DNA of 64,000 nt, from assembly GCA_019155185.1 (NCBI GenBank), contig CM032801.1:18313014-18377013 (forward strand), in the 5' to 3' direction. This DNA comes from Beaufortia kweichowensis (lineage: Eukaryota > Chordata > Actinopteri > Cypriniformes > Gastromyzontidae). Below the pieces are notes generated by a model. It was not told where the DNA came from and ran no database searches. It worked only from the letters and a program-made list of their open reading frames with translations. This document shows positions 54,122 through 64,000 of the stretch, piece after piece. Position numbers and translations under genes: made by a program. Positions within the stretch are counted from its first letter, which is position 1. Each line of letters begins with the position of its first letter.

Positions 54122-55430
54122 ACAATTCAATTACAGTTCAATTCAATTTTATTTTATTTGTATAGCGCTTTTCACAAAGGACATTGTATCAAAGCAGCTT
54201 TACATGTAATGACATAGCAGTCAGTGGTCAGGGATTCAAAAAAACTCTTTAGGAGAGAAAAAAACCCCTGACATGGCGTGTTATAGAGTGCAATCCAGTA
54301 GCATGTGCAATCCGGAATAGGGGACACAAATTGCCATTGATCGCATCCATAACTCACTATGCAGTTTACAGGATACAGATACAGACATTATAAGATACAG
54401 AACTTCACTATAAGAGAGTTAATAAAAAATGTTATATGTTAAGTGTAATGTGGTAAATTTGATTTTAATATAACAGGTGCCGGAGGTTGTCCTGGGTAGT
54501 CGTCATGAAGCAGCACCAGGGTGGGCATCAGGTGGGGCAGTGTTAAGCCAGCTGGACCTCATTCCTCAGGATACCTCGGAGAAAGGGATAGGGGGAGAGA
54601 GAGAGAGAGAGAGAAAGGGAGAGGAGGAGGGAGAGAAGGACAAAACAGAATTAAGCGTAGCAGCCATTCCTATGTTGATTGTAAGCAGTTTTATGTGATA
54701 TCACATGCAGTATGTATTATGTGTGTGTGCCCGGTTCCAGTTGAGGTTAACTATTGCGGCCTTAGAGAGTTGGGTCAAAGGTTATGTGAATGCAAGTGTA
54801 AACAGATAAGTCTTTAATGTAGTTTTAAACTGTTCGACTGTGTCTGAGTCCCGGACTTTACTGGGAAGGTTATTCCATAGTTTAGGAGCTAAGTAGGAGA
54901 AAGATCTGCCACCTTTAGATTTCTTTGATATTCTTGGAACTATTAAGAGCCCGTTGTTTTGTGAACGTAATGTCCGTGATGGATTGTATGCTGATAGTAG
55001 TTCATGGAGGTATAACGGTGCTAAGCCATTTAGGGCTTTGTATGTAATTAACAGAATTTTGAAATGTATGCGATACTTTACAGGTAGCCAGTGCAGTGTT
55101 GCTAGGAGTGGACTAATGTGGTCATACTTTTTTGATCTAGTGAGAACTCTAGCAGCTGCATTTTGAACCAGCTGAAGCTTATTTATTTGCTTTGCATGAC
55201 ATCCCCCCAGTAATGAATTACAGTAGTCGATTCTGGAGGTCATAAAAAGTGGATTAGTTTCTCTATATCCGAGAAAGACAGCATATGGCGCATCTTTGAA
55301 ATATTTCTAAGGTGAAAAAATGCAGTTCGGCATGTATTAGAAATGTGACCATCGAAAGACAGGTTCTTATCTAGAATCACACCTAGGTTCTTGACTGCGG
55401 AAGAAGGGACAATGGTGCAGCCTTCTATAG
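54122..55430 (-). mobile_element. L2-clade LINE (second family), 3' half
   Basis: Nearly identical in layout to 20341-21180: 3' tail (ATTTTATTTGTATAGCGCTT on plus), 3' UTR with a GA run at 54595-54640, and the RT C-terminus 55243-54782 reading RIDYCNSLLGGCHAKQINKL, HISPLLATLHWLPV and WNNLPSKVRDSDTVEQFK. Similarity stops at CCTTCTATAG (55428), where an LTR begins. Confidence 0.88.
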
Positions 55431-55833
55431 AAGGAGCGGAGACAGCGGGTCACAGGTAAGAAGTTTATTAGACACAGAGTAAACTGGAACACAGGAGAGA
55501 ATGAGAACTGAATTAATAGAGTACTGTCCTTTTAGATGCCAGATAGCGGAACTGGAGTGGAGATCGCTGGAGCAACGGAGACGGAGGAATAGGAGATTGC
55601 TCAGACACACACTGGAAACAGAAGGGGCAACGAGGAGACGAGGAAACAGGTAAGTAGTCCTTGAGATGAGCATTCAGGTAAGTCCTTTGTGCAAACGAGA
55701 CCGGACAGTGAGTGAATGTGTGCGAGCGTCTTATATGTGAAGAAAATAACTATGTGCAGGTGTGAGTGATTAGTATTCAGGAGAGGGGGAGCGTTGTGAT
55801 TGGGCGGTGTTGGAGCCTGGCGTGTCCGTGACA
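55431..55833 (-). repeat. Gypsy-type solo LTR, 403 bp
   Basis: On minus begins TGTCACGGACACGCCAGG and near its other end has a polyadenylation word TCTAATAAACTTC. The TGTCACGGA start is shared with the chromodomain Gypsy LTR at 49516. The CA terminus on the left is not clear, so the left boundary is approximate. Confidence 0.6.
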
Positions 55834-56500
55834 GGTTTCATGTTGTTTTTGATTGTATGATTTCTAACTTACCTTTCCGCTTTATCCCACAGAGTCGAGG
55901 AGGGCTGTGACTGAAACACAACATAAGGTGAGTAAGTGCACAATGTATCAGATTTTTCCCCCAGTTGCAGTGAAGTGTTGGCATCGTTTCTATCACAAAA
56001 CACTCTTTCGTTGGTAAGTCAGACAGAGAAACATAGCCACTTAGTCTGACACTGTTCAGGTGAGTCTGAGCTAAAGTATTTTACACAACGACAAAAGTGA
56101 TTGGTCATGCAGGGTTGAACTTAAAAAAATAAAATGGCTTCTGAAGTACACTGAAGTACAATTTTGTATAAATGAAAACTTTACTTTCACTTTCAACAAC
56201 ATTTGATTGCATTTCTATATAGAAATTAGTGTTGTAGTTTTTAAATATTCAATTAGTTGTGGCCAAAGCATGCTCTATTTATATTCTGTCAACACTGCAC
56301 CTGCTGCCTATAAAGCACTGCTTAAACTTTAAAGGTTGTTGATTACCTAAGGCCTACATGGTTTAGCTCAAGTTTATTTGTATAGCGCTTTAACAATGTA
56401 GCAGAATAAACAGAATGACAAGCAGGGAAATATAAAAGCTAATTTAATAACTAATATCTAATATCAGCTCAGTCTCCTAGTGACACTCCAACACTGAACC
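55834..56500. other. Intergenic; one exon-like stretch
   Basis: AT-rich. 55893-55927 is bounded by TTTATCCCACAG and GTGAGTAAG like a 35-bp exon, but no gene is recognised. 56360-56400 resembles a LINE tail (AAGTTTATTTGTATAGCGCT). Confidence 0.3.
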
Positions 56501-56504
56501 CAAA

Positions 56505-56581
56505 CTCCATTAATGAATGTATATATATATATATATATATATGGAGAAAAACCCTTGAGAGAACTCAAACTCCATTAATGA

Positions 56582-56615
<34 letters not shown>

Positions 56616-56705
56616 AGATAAAAAATCTTGGGAGAACCCAAACTCCATTAATGAATGTATATATATATATATATATATATATGGAGAAAAAAAATCTTGG
56701 GAGAA
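56505..56705. repeat. Tandem repeat with embedded (TA)n, about 65-bp unit, three copies
   Basis: AACTCCATTAATGAATG, then a TA run of 20-30 bp, then TGGAGAAAAAACCCTTGAGA-type sequence, repeated three times. Similar in plan, not in sequence, to the array at 1579-1841. Confidence 0.85.
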
Positions 56706-57650
56706 CCCAAACTCACTTGGAGGGTTTAGGTCCTCAGTGAGCTTCTATTGCAATACAGTCCTTCACATTCACAATGGTCTCAAAAATCTGGGCAGTTTGA
56801 TAATACATGGAGTTTCAAAATCAAGCCAGGTGCTAGACACTTTTGCTATTTAGCGTCAAAACTTTCTTTGGAAATAAACTTCACTTGACTTGACTTCCTC
56901 TCTCCAGATAAGGTTTTTTGTCCCCAAATACTAACTTCTAGCTTATATAATGCCTGTTTCTCTTTCTTTTTACTTTTCCAATGTAAAACCAGACATTTAT
57001 CTGCTCCTTGCAGTGTCTTGCCATTCTTCTGATGACACTACTTAGCTTTCTTATATCGAGTTGGATTTCCCTGTGTATTTACTGTCTTTGATTTACCTGT
57101 TTGCTTGGATTGATCGTTTACCTGCTTTTGTTCTCTCTATGTTTTAGTGTTGCCCCTTTATCAGTTACCTCTGCAAATCAATTATAATGAACATCTTAAG
57201 TCTTGTTACAGTAAGAGGACAATAAAAAACAGTCTCTATAACAGTATCTATATATACATATACACATATATACACACATACATGTACATTTGTAAAATTG
57301 AGATACTGAAACATCAATATCTTTTTCAACAGTCTTTGTCAATCACTGCTATTTTTTATGAAAAACTTATTTCATATTGATCTGTGAATTTAGAAAATGT
57401 CTCTAAAATCAAAGTTAAACATTGTTCTCAACACTACAGTATTATCCTTCACAATAACACTTTAATTTCTACACTGTAAATAGTTTTCCACTATGATCTG
57501 GTCTGAACAGGTTTCTGTTTCTGTGGAAACAGATCTGTTTGTTACAGTGTTACATTGTATTTGAACAACAGCATAGTTCATCACACAGAGATCTAACAGT
57601 CATCTAACTTTAAAGAAAATGCTCAACATTTATTACATGTTTATAAGTGA
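56706..57650. other. Intergenic, downstream of the TAAR gene
   Basis: No gene recognised. Ends of a LINE-like tail (AACTTCACTTGACTTGACTT near 56876) and a short TA/CA microsatellite at 57249-57290. The part from about 57480 would be the receptor's 3' UTR. Confidence 0.4.
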
Positions 57651-58646
57651 TCATTTCTCTTCTGGAAACAAATTGAAGTATTCTGATGATGGTTCAAGTA
57701 TTTTTAAAGTCAAAATGTATTTTGCTGAAATTCTGAACCATGGATAAAACATTGCATAGATAAGCGGATTCATGCAAGAATTCAGACACAAAATCCAGTA
57801 CATGGTATTAATTATGAGAGTATCATTTTCATCATGTCCAAGAGAGAGAGTTATTAAATAATACGGCAGCCAGCAAAGCAGATAAACCATTACTACAATC
57901 CCTAAGGTTCTTGCCGCCTTTTTTTCTGATTTGGCCCTTTTTGCTGTTACCGAATTCAAATGCTCAGCTTGATGTTTTGCTACAAAACAAATTTTCACAT
58001 ATAAAGGAATGATAACACAACATGGTGCCACTAAACAAACAATGGCATCTATTATCAAATTTTCTAACTTGACAGCAAGTACACATTCACCAATGCATTT
58101 GTAATTTCTCTCTGGATACAGTAAAAAATCATACAAGAGATAAAAAGAATAAAAGGTGGAAAATAACCAGTTTACAACAATTGAAAAAACAACTCTGTTG
58201 TTATTGACCCTCAACGGATATCGCAAAGGGTCGATTACAGCAATGTACCGGTCTACTGATATAATAATCATATTGCCAAGAGATACTGTAACAATTACAT
58301 AGAGAATCAGAGGAAATATTGAGCAAAATATTTCTCCAAAGTACCAGCATGACTCAATGAGTTTGATGCCCTGCACTGGCAGAAGGATGAGTCCCGACAT
58401 CAGATCAGCCACTGCCAGAGAAAGGATCAGCACATTGGTTGGAGTGTGAAGCTGTTTGAAGTGAGAGATGGAGATGATCACCAGCAGGTTCAGAATCACA
58501 GTGAGTGCTGATACTGCAGAAACTAAAATATACACAATAATGTACTCTAATTCAGGTCTGATATTTCTGGTACACGACAGATTGTTGTTTGGGAAGCAGT
58601 AGTGGATGGTTTGATTGTCCGTGTATGTCGATCCCCAGTCAGACAT
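57651..58646 (-). CDS. Trace amine-associated receptor (teleost type), intact single exon
   Basis: 331 residues, no intron, ATG at 58646. Seven membrane segments with the rhodopsin-family marks: N-glycosylation sites near the N-terminus (Asn11, Asn22), LAVADL in TM2, Cys108 (3.25), VDRY at 131-134, CWLPYY in TM6, and NSCMNPLIYAMFYPWF in TM7, which is the TAAR fingerprint. TAARs are olfactory G-protein-coupled receptors for amines, coupled through Golf in sensory neurons. The canonical amine-binding Asp3.32 is replaced by Leu115, while Asp200 occupies position 5.42; that pattern is known for the large teleost-specific clade III, thought to bind amines through TM5. The frame is intact, so it is probably a working gene. 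Fish TAARs usually sit in clusters; no second copy is in the window. Confidence 0.93.
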   Translation of the reverse strand: MSDWGSTYTDNQTIHYCFPNNNLSCTRNIRPELEYIIVYILVSAVSALTVILNLLVIISISHFKQLHTPTNVLILSLAVADLMSGLILLPVQGIKLIESCWYFGEIFCSIFPLILYVIVTVSLGNMIIISVDRYIAVIDPLRYPLRVNNNRVVFSIVVNWLFSTFYSFYLLYDFLLYPERNYKCIGECVLAVKLENLIIDAIVCLVAPCCVIIPLYVKICFVAKHQAEHLNSVTAKRAKSEKKAARTLGIVVMVYLLCWLPYYLITLSLGHDENDTLIINTMYWILCLNSCMNPLIYAMFYPWFRISAKYILTLKILEPSSEYFNLFPEEK

Positions 58647-59329
58647 TTTTACAATGGCTAAATGTTGAAAAGTAAACTCTGGGCTTCATCAGAGAATGAT
58701 TCTTAATCTGTGTGAAGATGCTCATCTGTTCGGATTCATGAAGCGCCTCACTGACATTTATACCTACGTAATGCACAGCGACAAACTCGACAATCATTAC
58801 TGAGCTTTTAACCCGCCCACTAGTTAAATATTCATAAACATGCATGGTTGAATTTTACATGTATGTTGAAACACAATGAAAATGTTGATGAATTTTTTCG
58901 AAGTGTTAATTTCTTTTCAGCGTAGAACATAAATAAGGTAAAGTGGAGCTCCAGGAAGGATGGGAGTGAAACGTTACAGAGTAAAGAACTTTACATAATG
59001 TATGTATGTGTAGGATAAGAACTGCACATTGATGACCCTAAAAACTAAACCTAGTCATCTTTCTTCATTACTTTCTAAAGACATGTATCATATATAAAAA
59101 TGACATTTGACTTTTTACAAAGTTGGCTAAAGTGTTTTGGTGTAATGCGTAAGATGAATCCAGTGGGAATGATCAGATTACTATCTCTGCAACAGATTTG
59201 ATTGCATCAGTCTGTTTATTTCACACCTTTGATTGTGTGGCTTTAACAACACGTCTAATGAGACATCATTACCAGTGACAAATGTGCTAATAGACTCTCT
59301 GGAGTCTAAAGTTTCTGATATCAATAGCT
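58647..59329. other. Upstream of the TAAR gene; nothing recognised
   Basis: Non-coding. Presumed promoter region of the receptor lies here but no specific site is clear. Confidence 0.35.
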
Positions 59330-59485
59330 TACATTTACGTATTTGGTGGATGCTTTTAACCAAAGCGATTTACAATGCATTATACCATACATGTTTTATG
59401 AGCATGTGCAATCCCTGGAATTGAACCCATGACTTTGCTCTTACCAAGCAACACTTGGTTATCATCTGAGCTACAGAAAAGCTAC
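59330..59485 (-). mobile_element. tRNA-derived SINE with L2-type tail
   Basis: On minus: A-box-like TAGCTCAGATGATAACC (59473-59457), B box GGTTCAATTCC (59427-59417), then a body ending in the L2-like tail AAATCGCTTTGGTTAAAAGC and AAATGTAAGC. These are RNA polymerase III promoter parts of a SINE; the shared tail would let L2 machinery copy it. Confidence 0.75.
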
Positions 59486-60289
59486 AGAATACCTTAATTT
59501 ACTAATTTAAGGGTTTATTAGAGATATCATAGAATCAAAATATAGAGCAACTGAGACTGGTCTGTAAGCTTAAACCTGCCCGGGAGCAAGTTTATTTCAT
59601 GTAAACAAGATTAGGTCACGTCATTGTTACAGTAATTTCCACTTTATTTTCACTAAAGCAACTTGTTGCGCAGGGTGCACTTTTGATAGAACTTTCCAAA
59701 TTTAGAAACTTTTTGATCACATTTTCTTTTGGAAATATATTGCTTTCCTTGTAAGGGAATTATTTGCCTAATTAATATTTTGACATTCAGATTCAAATTG
59801 TACAATTTTGATTTGTCAGGCTTTAACAAAAGAACAGGCATTTTACATTCTTGTACACTATTAGAGATGCAAAAAATTTCATAAAAAGTGCATTTTGTCC
59901 TGTCTTTCCATTTGTAAAGTAGGCCTATAATTGGCACTTAAACATTTCTTGTTTTTTGTGGTATTTCAATCCATTGAAACCCCATGTACCCTGCAACAGT
60001 CTGTTTTTCTACAAATTTATATTATAAATGTTACTGAAGATCATACATTTATGATCATGCCAACATGTGTCTCCCAGGCTTTCATAAGGTATTGTAATTG
60101 ATAGCGTAGTCTGCACACAGTCAATGACCTATGATGCCAGAATCAAGCCAATTTGAAACAGAAAATGAGCAAAACGCTAAAATTAATTCAATTAAATTTC
60201 AGATGTATTAATATTTCATATTAGTAATAGTATATTACATAAAAATAATTTACTGGTCCACCTTTGCAGATAATATAGCGAGAGGAATG
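59486..60289. other. Unassigned AT-rich sequence
   Basis: No gene or clear repeat seen. Small open frames on minus (59653-59937) have no domain. Confidence 0.35.
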
Positions 60290-61215
60290 GTATGCTTATT
60301 TGGCGTGCTGTCCAGAGAGAGGGCTCCGAGCTGTGTAATTCTTTGACGGTAAACTAAGGACATAGACACTAGCTAAGATGCCCAACTGTGTGCATGGGTA
60401 AAGCACAACATCATTGGTACCCATGTTCACCACTGGAACCAAAACAGTGCCCCTACTTACCCGAACCCAGCAAATCCACTGGCAAGCCAGAATCAGGGGG
60501 CTCAAAAAACTGTTGCACGGTGCAAAAACTGTTGTAAAGACACTGCTGTGAATAGCTGCAAATTACCACATGGGATCCGTCATACCCTACGACCACGTAC
60601 CCTAACCAAACACTTACAAGTAGAACGAGGTCGAAAACATGCCTCACGACAGTGTTGAAATGCCTGTGGAACAATATTTGGTGCATGCAATAATGAGGGA
60701 GATTCACAAAGAGCAGGGACATGCTGCCTGAAGAGCTCCTGGAAGCACTGGCTGAGAATATTCATTCCCAAAACTCCAGGTACCTTGGCGAGGTGTTTTG
60801 GCCAAGGCACACTCCCACCAACCTCTCACATACCTTCTGATGTCTAACACCATGGAGGGGATTCAGAAGCGATATTGTAGCAGCGAGAGGGTTTGCTTGG
60901 TCCCTGGGTGACCTGTGCCCAAGAAGGATAGATCATTATGGATGAGTTGGTTACAGAGAGATTTGGGAATATACTTGCAGTTGGCCAGACACCCCGGTGG
61001 AGCTGGGTCAGAGATACTGGCGGCAGAGATTTTATCGTCCACGGACCATTCTATGGGACAGACTATGAGATTGGGAGAGAGAATGGGCTCTGTTTTTTTA
61101 TGTAGTTCAGCAGGTGCATGGAGAAGGAGGAAAAGCATCAGCTGTTGTGTTTTTGGTCCCTGGCCGATAGAAGATGGTAAAGTTAAAGCGAGTAAAGAAT
61201 AGAGCCCACATGGCT
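60290..61215 (-). pseudogene. Rearranged Gypsy pol fragment (integrase head followed by protease-RT linker)
   Basis: Reading minus from 61138: LIHNDLSFLGTGHPGTKQTL, SLLQYRF, the HHCC zinc-binding head of a Gypsy integrase, continuing to CALAKTPRQ near 60800. Immediately after, at about 60785, comes GVLGMNILSQCFQELFRQHV and, later, FEPPDSGLPVDLLGSGK and LVPVVNMGTNDVVLYPCTQL, which belong to the linker between protease and reverse transcriptase. In a normal Gypsy element that linker precedes the integrase. So two parts are joined in the wrong order. Many frameshifts. Confidence 0.7.
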
Positions 61216-61239
61216 TGATGGGGATGAGTCATTTGGCTT

Positions 61240-63143
61240 AACTTAGATATTCCAGTGCTCAATATTATAAACTCATATTAGAATTAGGCTATGTTCCAGC
61301 AGACTTCAAAATGACAGTTATAAGGCCACTCATTAAAAAGCCTCATCTGAACCAGGGAGAGCTGACTAACTTTAGACCAATTTCAAATCTCCCCTTTTAT
61401 CAAAAATACTGCAAAAAGTCGTGTCTAGCCAACTCCAGACATTTCTAGCAAAAATATCATTTATGAAAAATTACAGTCAGGATTTAGGCCCCAGCACAGC
61501 ACAGAAACAGCCATGCTCAGAGTGACAAATGACCTCCTTTTAGTATTTGATCATGGTGAAACCTCTGTCCTTATATTACTGGACCTCAGTGCAGCTTTTG
61601 ACACAATAGATCATACAATTCTACTTAATAGAATAGAAAACTATGTTTGCATTAGTGGTCAAGCTTTAATCTGGTTTAAGAGGAAAAGTCTTGTTACTCT
61701 CAGGTAAAATATGGCATGCCACAAGGATCAGTTCTTGGTCCTATTGTTTTTGGATTATATATGCTTCCCCCCTCTGAAATATTATTAAGAAACACGACAT
61801 CAACTTTATATTTCCTCAGAACCTGGCAAAACCCATCGTTTTTCTAAACTAACAGACTGTATCAACGATATAAAAAATGGATGGCAAACAACTTAGCTCT
61901 AATAAGACAGAGGTTTTTATTATTGAATCTAATAGCTCCAAACAAGACACGACAGTCCACAACATCTCTATAGAAGGTTGCACAATTGTCCCGTCTTCCG
62001 CAGTCAAGAACCTAGGTGTGATTCTAGATAAGAACCTGTCTTTCAGTGGTTAATGGTTTCAATTTCCAATGTGTGTCGTACTGCATTCTTCCACCTTCTA
62101 AACATTTAAAAAATGTGCCACATGCTGTGTGTTTCAGATGCTGAGAAGCTTATTCACTCATTTATGACCTTAAGAATTGGGTCATTTGGGTCATTACTGG
62201 GAGGGTGTTATGCTAATCAAATAAATAAGCTTCAGCTGGTTCAGAATGCAGCTGCTAGAGTCCTTACTAGATCAAAGAAGTATGATCACGTAAGTCACTG
62301 TTAAGTTTCGCATACGTTTTAATATATTGTTAATTACCTACAAAGCCCTACATTGTCTAGCACCTTTGTGAATTACTATCAGCATACAATCCATCGCGGA
62401 CGTTGCGCTCGTTAATAATTCCAAGAATATCAAAAACATCTAAAGGAGGTAGATCCTAACCCTGCCTAGCCCCAAAACTCTGGAATGACCTTCCCTGCAA
62501 TGTCCGTGACTCAGACACACTCGAGCACTTTAAATCTAAACTAAAGACTCACGCATTCACCTAATTCAGCTCTTAGTTAGCCGCAATAGTTTAAATGGAA
62601 CCGAGCACACAAACACCAATTTTACTGTATGGCTTTAACATTACATGTGAACGGCCGCTACGCTAATGTTAGTCTGTTTTGTCTCCTTCTCTCTCTCTCT
62701 TTGTCCCACTCTCTCCCTCTAACCATTAAGCTGGTTCCTGCTGGCATTATACTGCTCATAACAGTCCCGGTCTGCCTGATGCCCATCCTGGTGATGCTCA
62801 ATGGACGACTGCCAAAGACAACCGGTCACTCTCTTGCACCCATAGCTCTGTTAAGCTCTGTTATTAAACTAAATTTACCACTACATATAATTCATTTTTA
62901 CTTATTCACTGCTCTTAATTATTAACTATTCTGTGTCCTGTAACTGTAAAGTGAGTTATAGTTGCAATCAATGCCACTATTGTGTCCTCTATTACGGATC
63001 GCATGTGCTACGGATTGCAACTGTAACATGTCACGTCAGGAGTTTTTTTTAATCCTTGACCACTGATCTTTCAATACCTGTAAAGCTGCTTTGGTACAAT
63101 GAACTTTGTGAAAATGCGCTACACAAATAAAATTGAATTGAAT
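61240..63143 (+). mobile_element. L2-clade LINE (second family), plus strand, RT onward
   Basis: Plus strand: RT start (LGYVPADFKMTVIRPLIKK-like, about 61290-61340), LRVTNDLLLVFDHGETSVLI, LLDLSAAFDTIDHTILLNRI at 61513-61660, a decayed catalytic region around 61790-61860, C-terminus ADEKLIHS-type and NKLQLVQNAAARVLTRSKKY at 62220-62290, WNDLPCNVRDSDTLE (about 62480-62520) and the tail AATAAAATTGAATTGAAT at 63127-63144. 5' truncated; many frameshifts. Confidence 0.85.
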
Positions 63144-63145
63144 AT

Positions 63146-63355
63146 AGGCAGTTGTAGCCTAGTGGTTAGAGAGTTGGACTTGCAACCAGAGAGTTGCTGG
63201 TTCGATTCCCACTACCAGCAGGAAACAACTGAGGTGCCCTTGAGCAAGACACCTCACCCCTAATCGCTCCCAGTGTGCCACTGGTAAAGTTGTAAGTCGC
63301 TTTGGATAAAAGCGTCAGCTAAATGAATAAATGTAAATGTAAATGTAAATGAATA
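63146..63355 (+). mobile_element. tRNA-derived SINE with L2-type tail
   Basis: A-box-like TAGCCTAGTGG (63155-63165) and B box GGTTCGATTCC (63199-63209) in a tRNA-like head, a body with TGAGCAAGACACCTCACCCC, and a tail GTCGCTTTGGATAAAAGCGT, TCAGCTAAATGAATAAATG and (AAATGT)n. It starts directly after the LINE tail, so it was probably inserted at or next to that tail. Confidence 0.85.
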
Positions 63356-63435
63356 TTCTTGGTTTCTATGATCCTTCCACTAGTGTTTCCATTCTTCCAG
63401 GGCTAGTTTTATGGCCAGCAGTGAATCCCTTAAGA
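63356..63435 (-). pseudogene. Gypsy RNase H fragment, left part
   Basis: On minus reads LLAIKLALEEWKH, the conserved helix of Gypsy RNase H. It continues at 63924 after the hAT insertion. Confidence 0.6.
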
Positions 63436-63915
63436 CAGTCATTCCCAAACTGTACTGCAGGTGGTCCGTGGAAAGGCAAAATAAAATAATATTTTACCTT
63501 CATTTTACCAGGAAATTCCCATAAAAAAAAATTTAAAGAATATGTAGGCCTATATTGATATAACATTTGCATTCAATTGTCAAGTTATTGTGCGATTACT
63601 AAAATAGGCCAGTGGTGTTCGGCCGTGACGTTCAAGTTCGGTGTCAAATTAACCTGATTAGGCCCTCGGTCACATGAGTAAATAAATAAATTAAATATGT
63701 GGCAGCCATTGTGTGCAGTAAACTTTCTTTTCACAAGCCTGTTGCACACTGATGTGATGACTAGTTATAGTAGTGCTTGTAAGCCTATTTAGAGGTGCGG
63801 ATTAATTCAGGTAAGTCTGTGTGTAGACATTTTATTATGTGTGTTATGAGGTGGTCCGCAAAATTTTTTGATTACAAATAGTGGTCCACACACACAAAAA
63901 GTTTGAAAAACCCTG
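63436..63915. mobile_element. hAT non-autonomous element, 480 bp, with perfect 8-bp target duplication
   Basis: Ends CAGTCATTCCCAAACTG and, on minus, CAGGGTTTTTCAAACTTTTT: hAT-type terminal inverted repeats. Flanked by CCTTAAGA at 63428-63435 and again at 63916-63923, an exact 8-bp duplication. Removing it restores the Gypsy RNase H reading frame. No transposase. Confidence 0.92.
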
Positions 63916-63923
63916 CCTTAAGA

Positions 63924-64000
63924 GATTCTGCTACTTATACCAATGACGAAATAACCACAGTTATTAAATAATATAAGCTAGAGAGCTAGAAAGCATTGCT
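63924..64000 (-). pseudogene. Gypsy RNase H fragment, right part
   Basis: Completes the fragment begun at 63356-63435: AATCTCTTAAGG on minus leads into the LLAIKLALEE helix. Runs to the window edge, with no other motif. Confidence 0.45.

Noticed and set aside
59233..59424. Short plus-strand frame upstream of the TAAR gene
   Set aside because: Overlaps the SINE and has no domain; chance frame.
63155..63209. tRNA gene
   Set aside because: A and B boxes are present but the arms do not close into a proper cloverleaf and an L2 tail follows; it is a SINE. The same holds for 59417-59473.

Overview
This is vertebrate nuclear DNA, most likely from a teleost fish and probably a cyprinid-like one. The grounds are intron-containing genes with GT-AG junctions, a teleost-type trace amine receptor, and a repeat load of L2 and Tx1 LINEs, Harbinger, hAT and Tc1 transposons, chromodomain Gypsy elements, a Penelope-like element and tRNA-SINEs with L2 tails. 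There are no bacterial operons, ribosome binding sites or CRISPR arrays. All family names rest on motif recognition by eye; no alignment or database search was run.

Host genes, all on the minus strand. (1) 1-11184: the 5' half of an lgi1-type gene (leucine-rich glioma-inactivated). It has an initiator exon with signal peptide, four leucine-rich-repeat exons of exactly 72 bp, and the start of the LRR-cap exon, which runs off the left edge. Intron 2 is about 10 kb and is mostly a giant minisatellite (3.0-9.1 kb) in which a 28-bp repeat grades into a 29-bp repeat. (2) 25786-26426: the last two coding exons of a HEATR5-family gene, with an apparent frameshift and no upstream exons recognised. (3) 57651-58646: one intact single-exon TAAR (331 aa) that lacks the usual amine-binding Asp in TM3 but carries Asp in TM5.

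Transposon layout. 0.99-2.6 kb: hAT-like MITE, TA/spacer array and two palindromic MITE copies. 9.5-10.2 kb: hAT end and Tc1 relic. 12.2-12.9 kb: two-length minisatellite. 13.5-19.6 kb: nested LINE fragments split by a 3.2-kb PIF/Harbinger element and by a solo-LTR-like insertion. 19.6-23.9 kb: L2 LINE, nearly full length. 23.9-24.9 kb: retroviral env relic and Tc1 relic. 27.9-31.7 kb: Tx1-type LINE split by a MITE, with a GC-rich tandem array just upstream of its ORF1. 32.3-39.35 kb: LTR retroelement with gag and no recognisable pol; an assembly gap hides its left end. 39.4-41.5 kb: pieces of other LTR elements. 42.6-49.5 kb: chromodomain Gypsy element with a 5-bp target duplication and another LTR element inside its 3' LTR. 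50.3-51.3 kb: Penelope-like reverse transcriptase. 51.3-55.8 kb: L2 pieces and an LTR. 59.3-64 kb: SINEs, a rearranged Gypsy fragment, a plus-strand L2, and a hAT MITE with a perfect 8-bp target duplication inside a Gypsy RNase H fragment.

The strongest internal evidence comes from comparing copies within the window. Sister repeats act as empty sites that prove the Harbinger insertion (TTA duplication; empty site near 23790) and the LTR insertion in the Gypsy LTR (GTAT duplication; empty site near 49440). I found no clearly new biological system. The items most worth checking are the lgi1 intron satellite, the GC-rich array as a possible LINE promoter, the Penelope element, and the TAAR ligand-pocket change.
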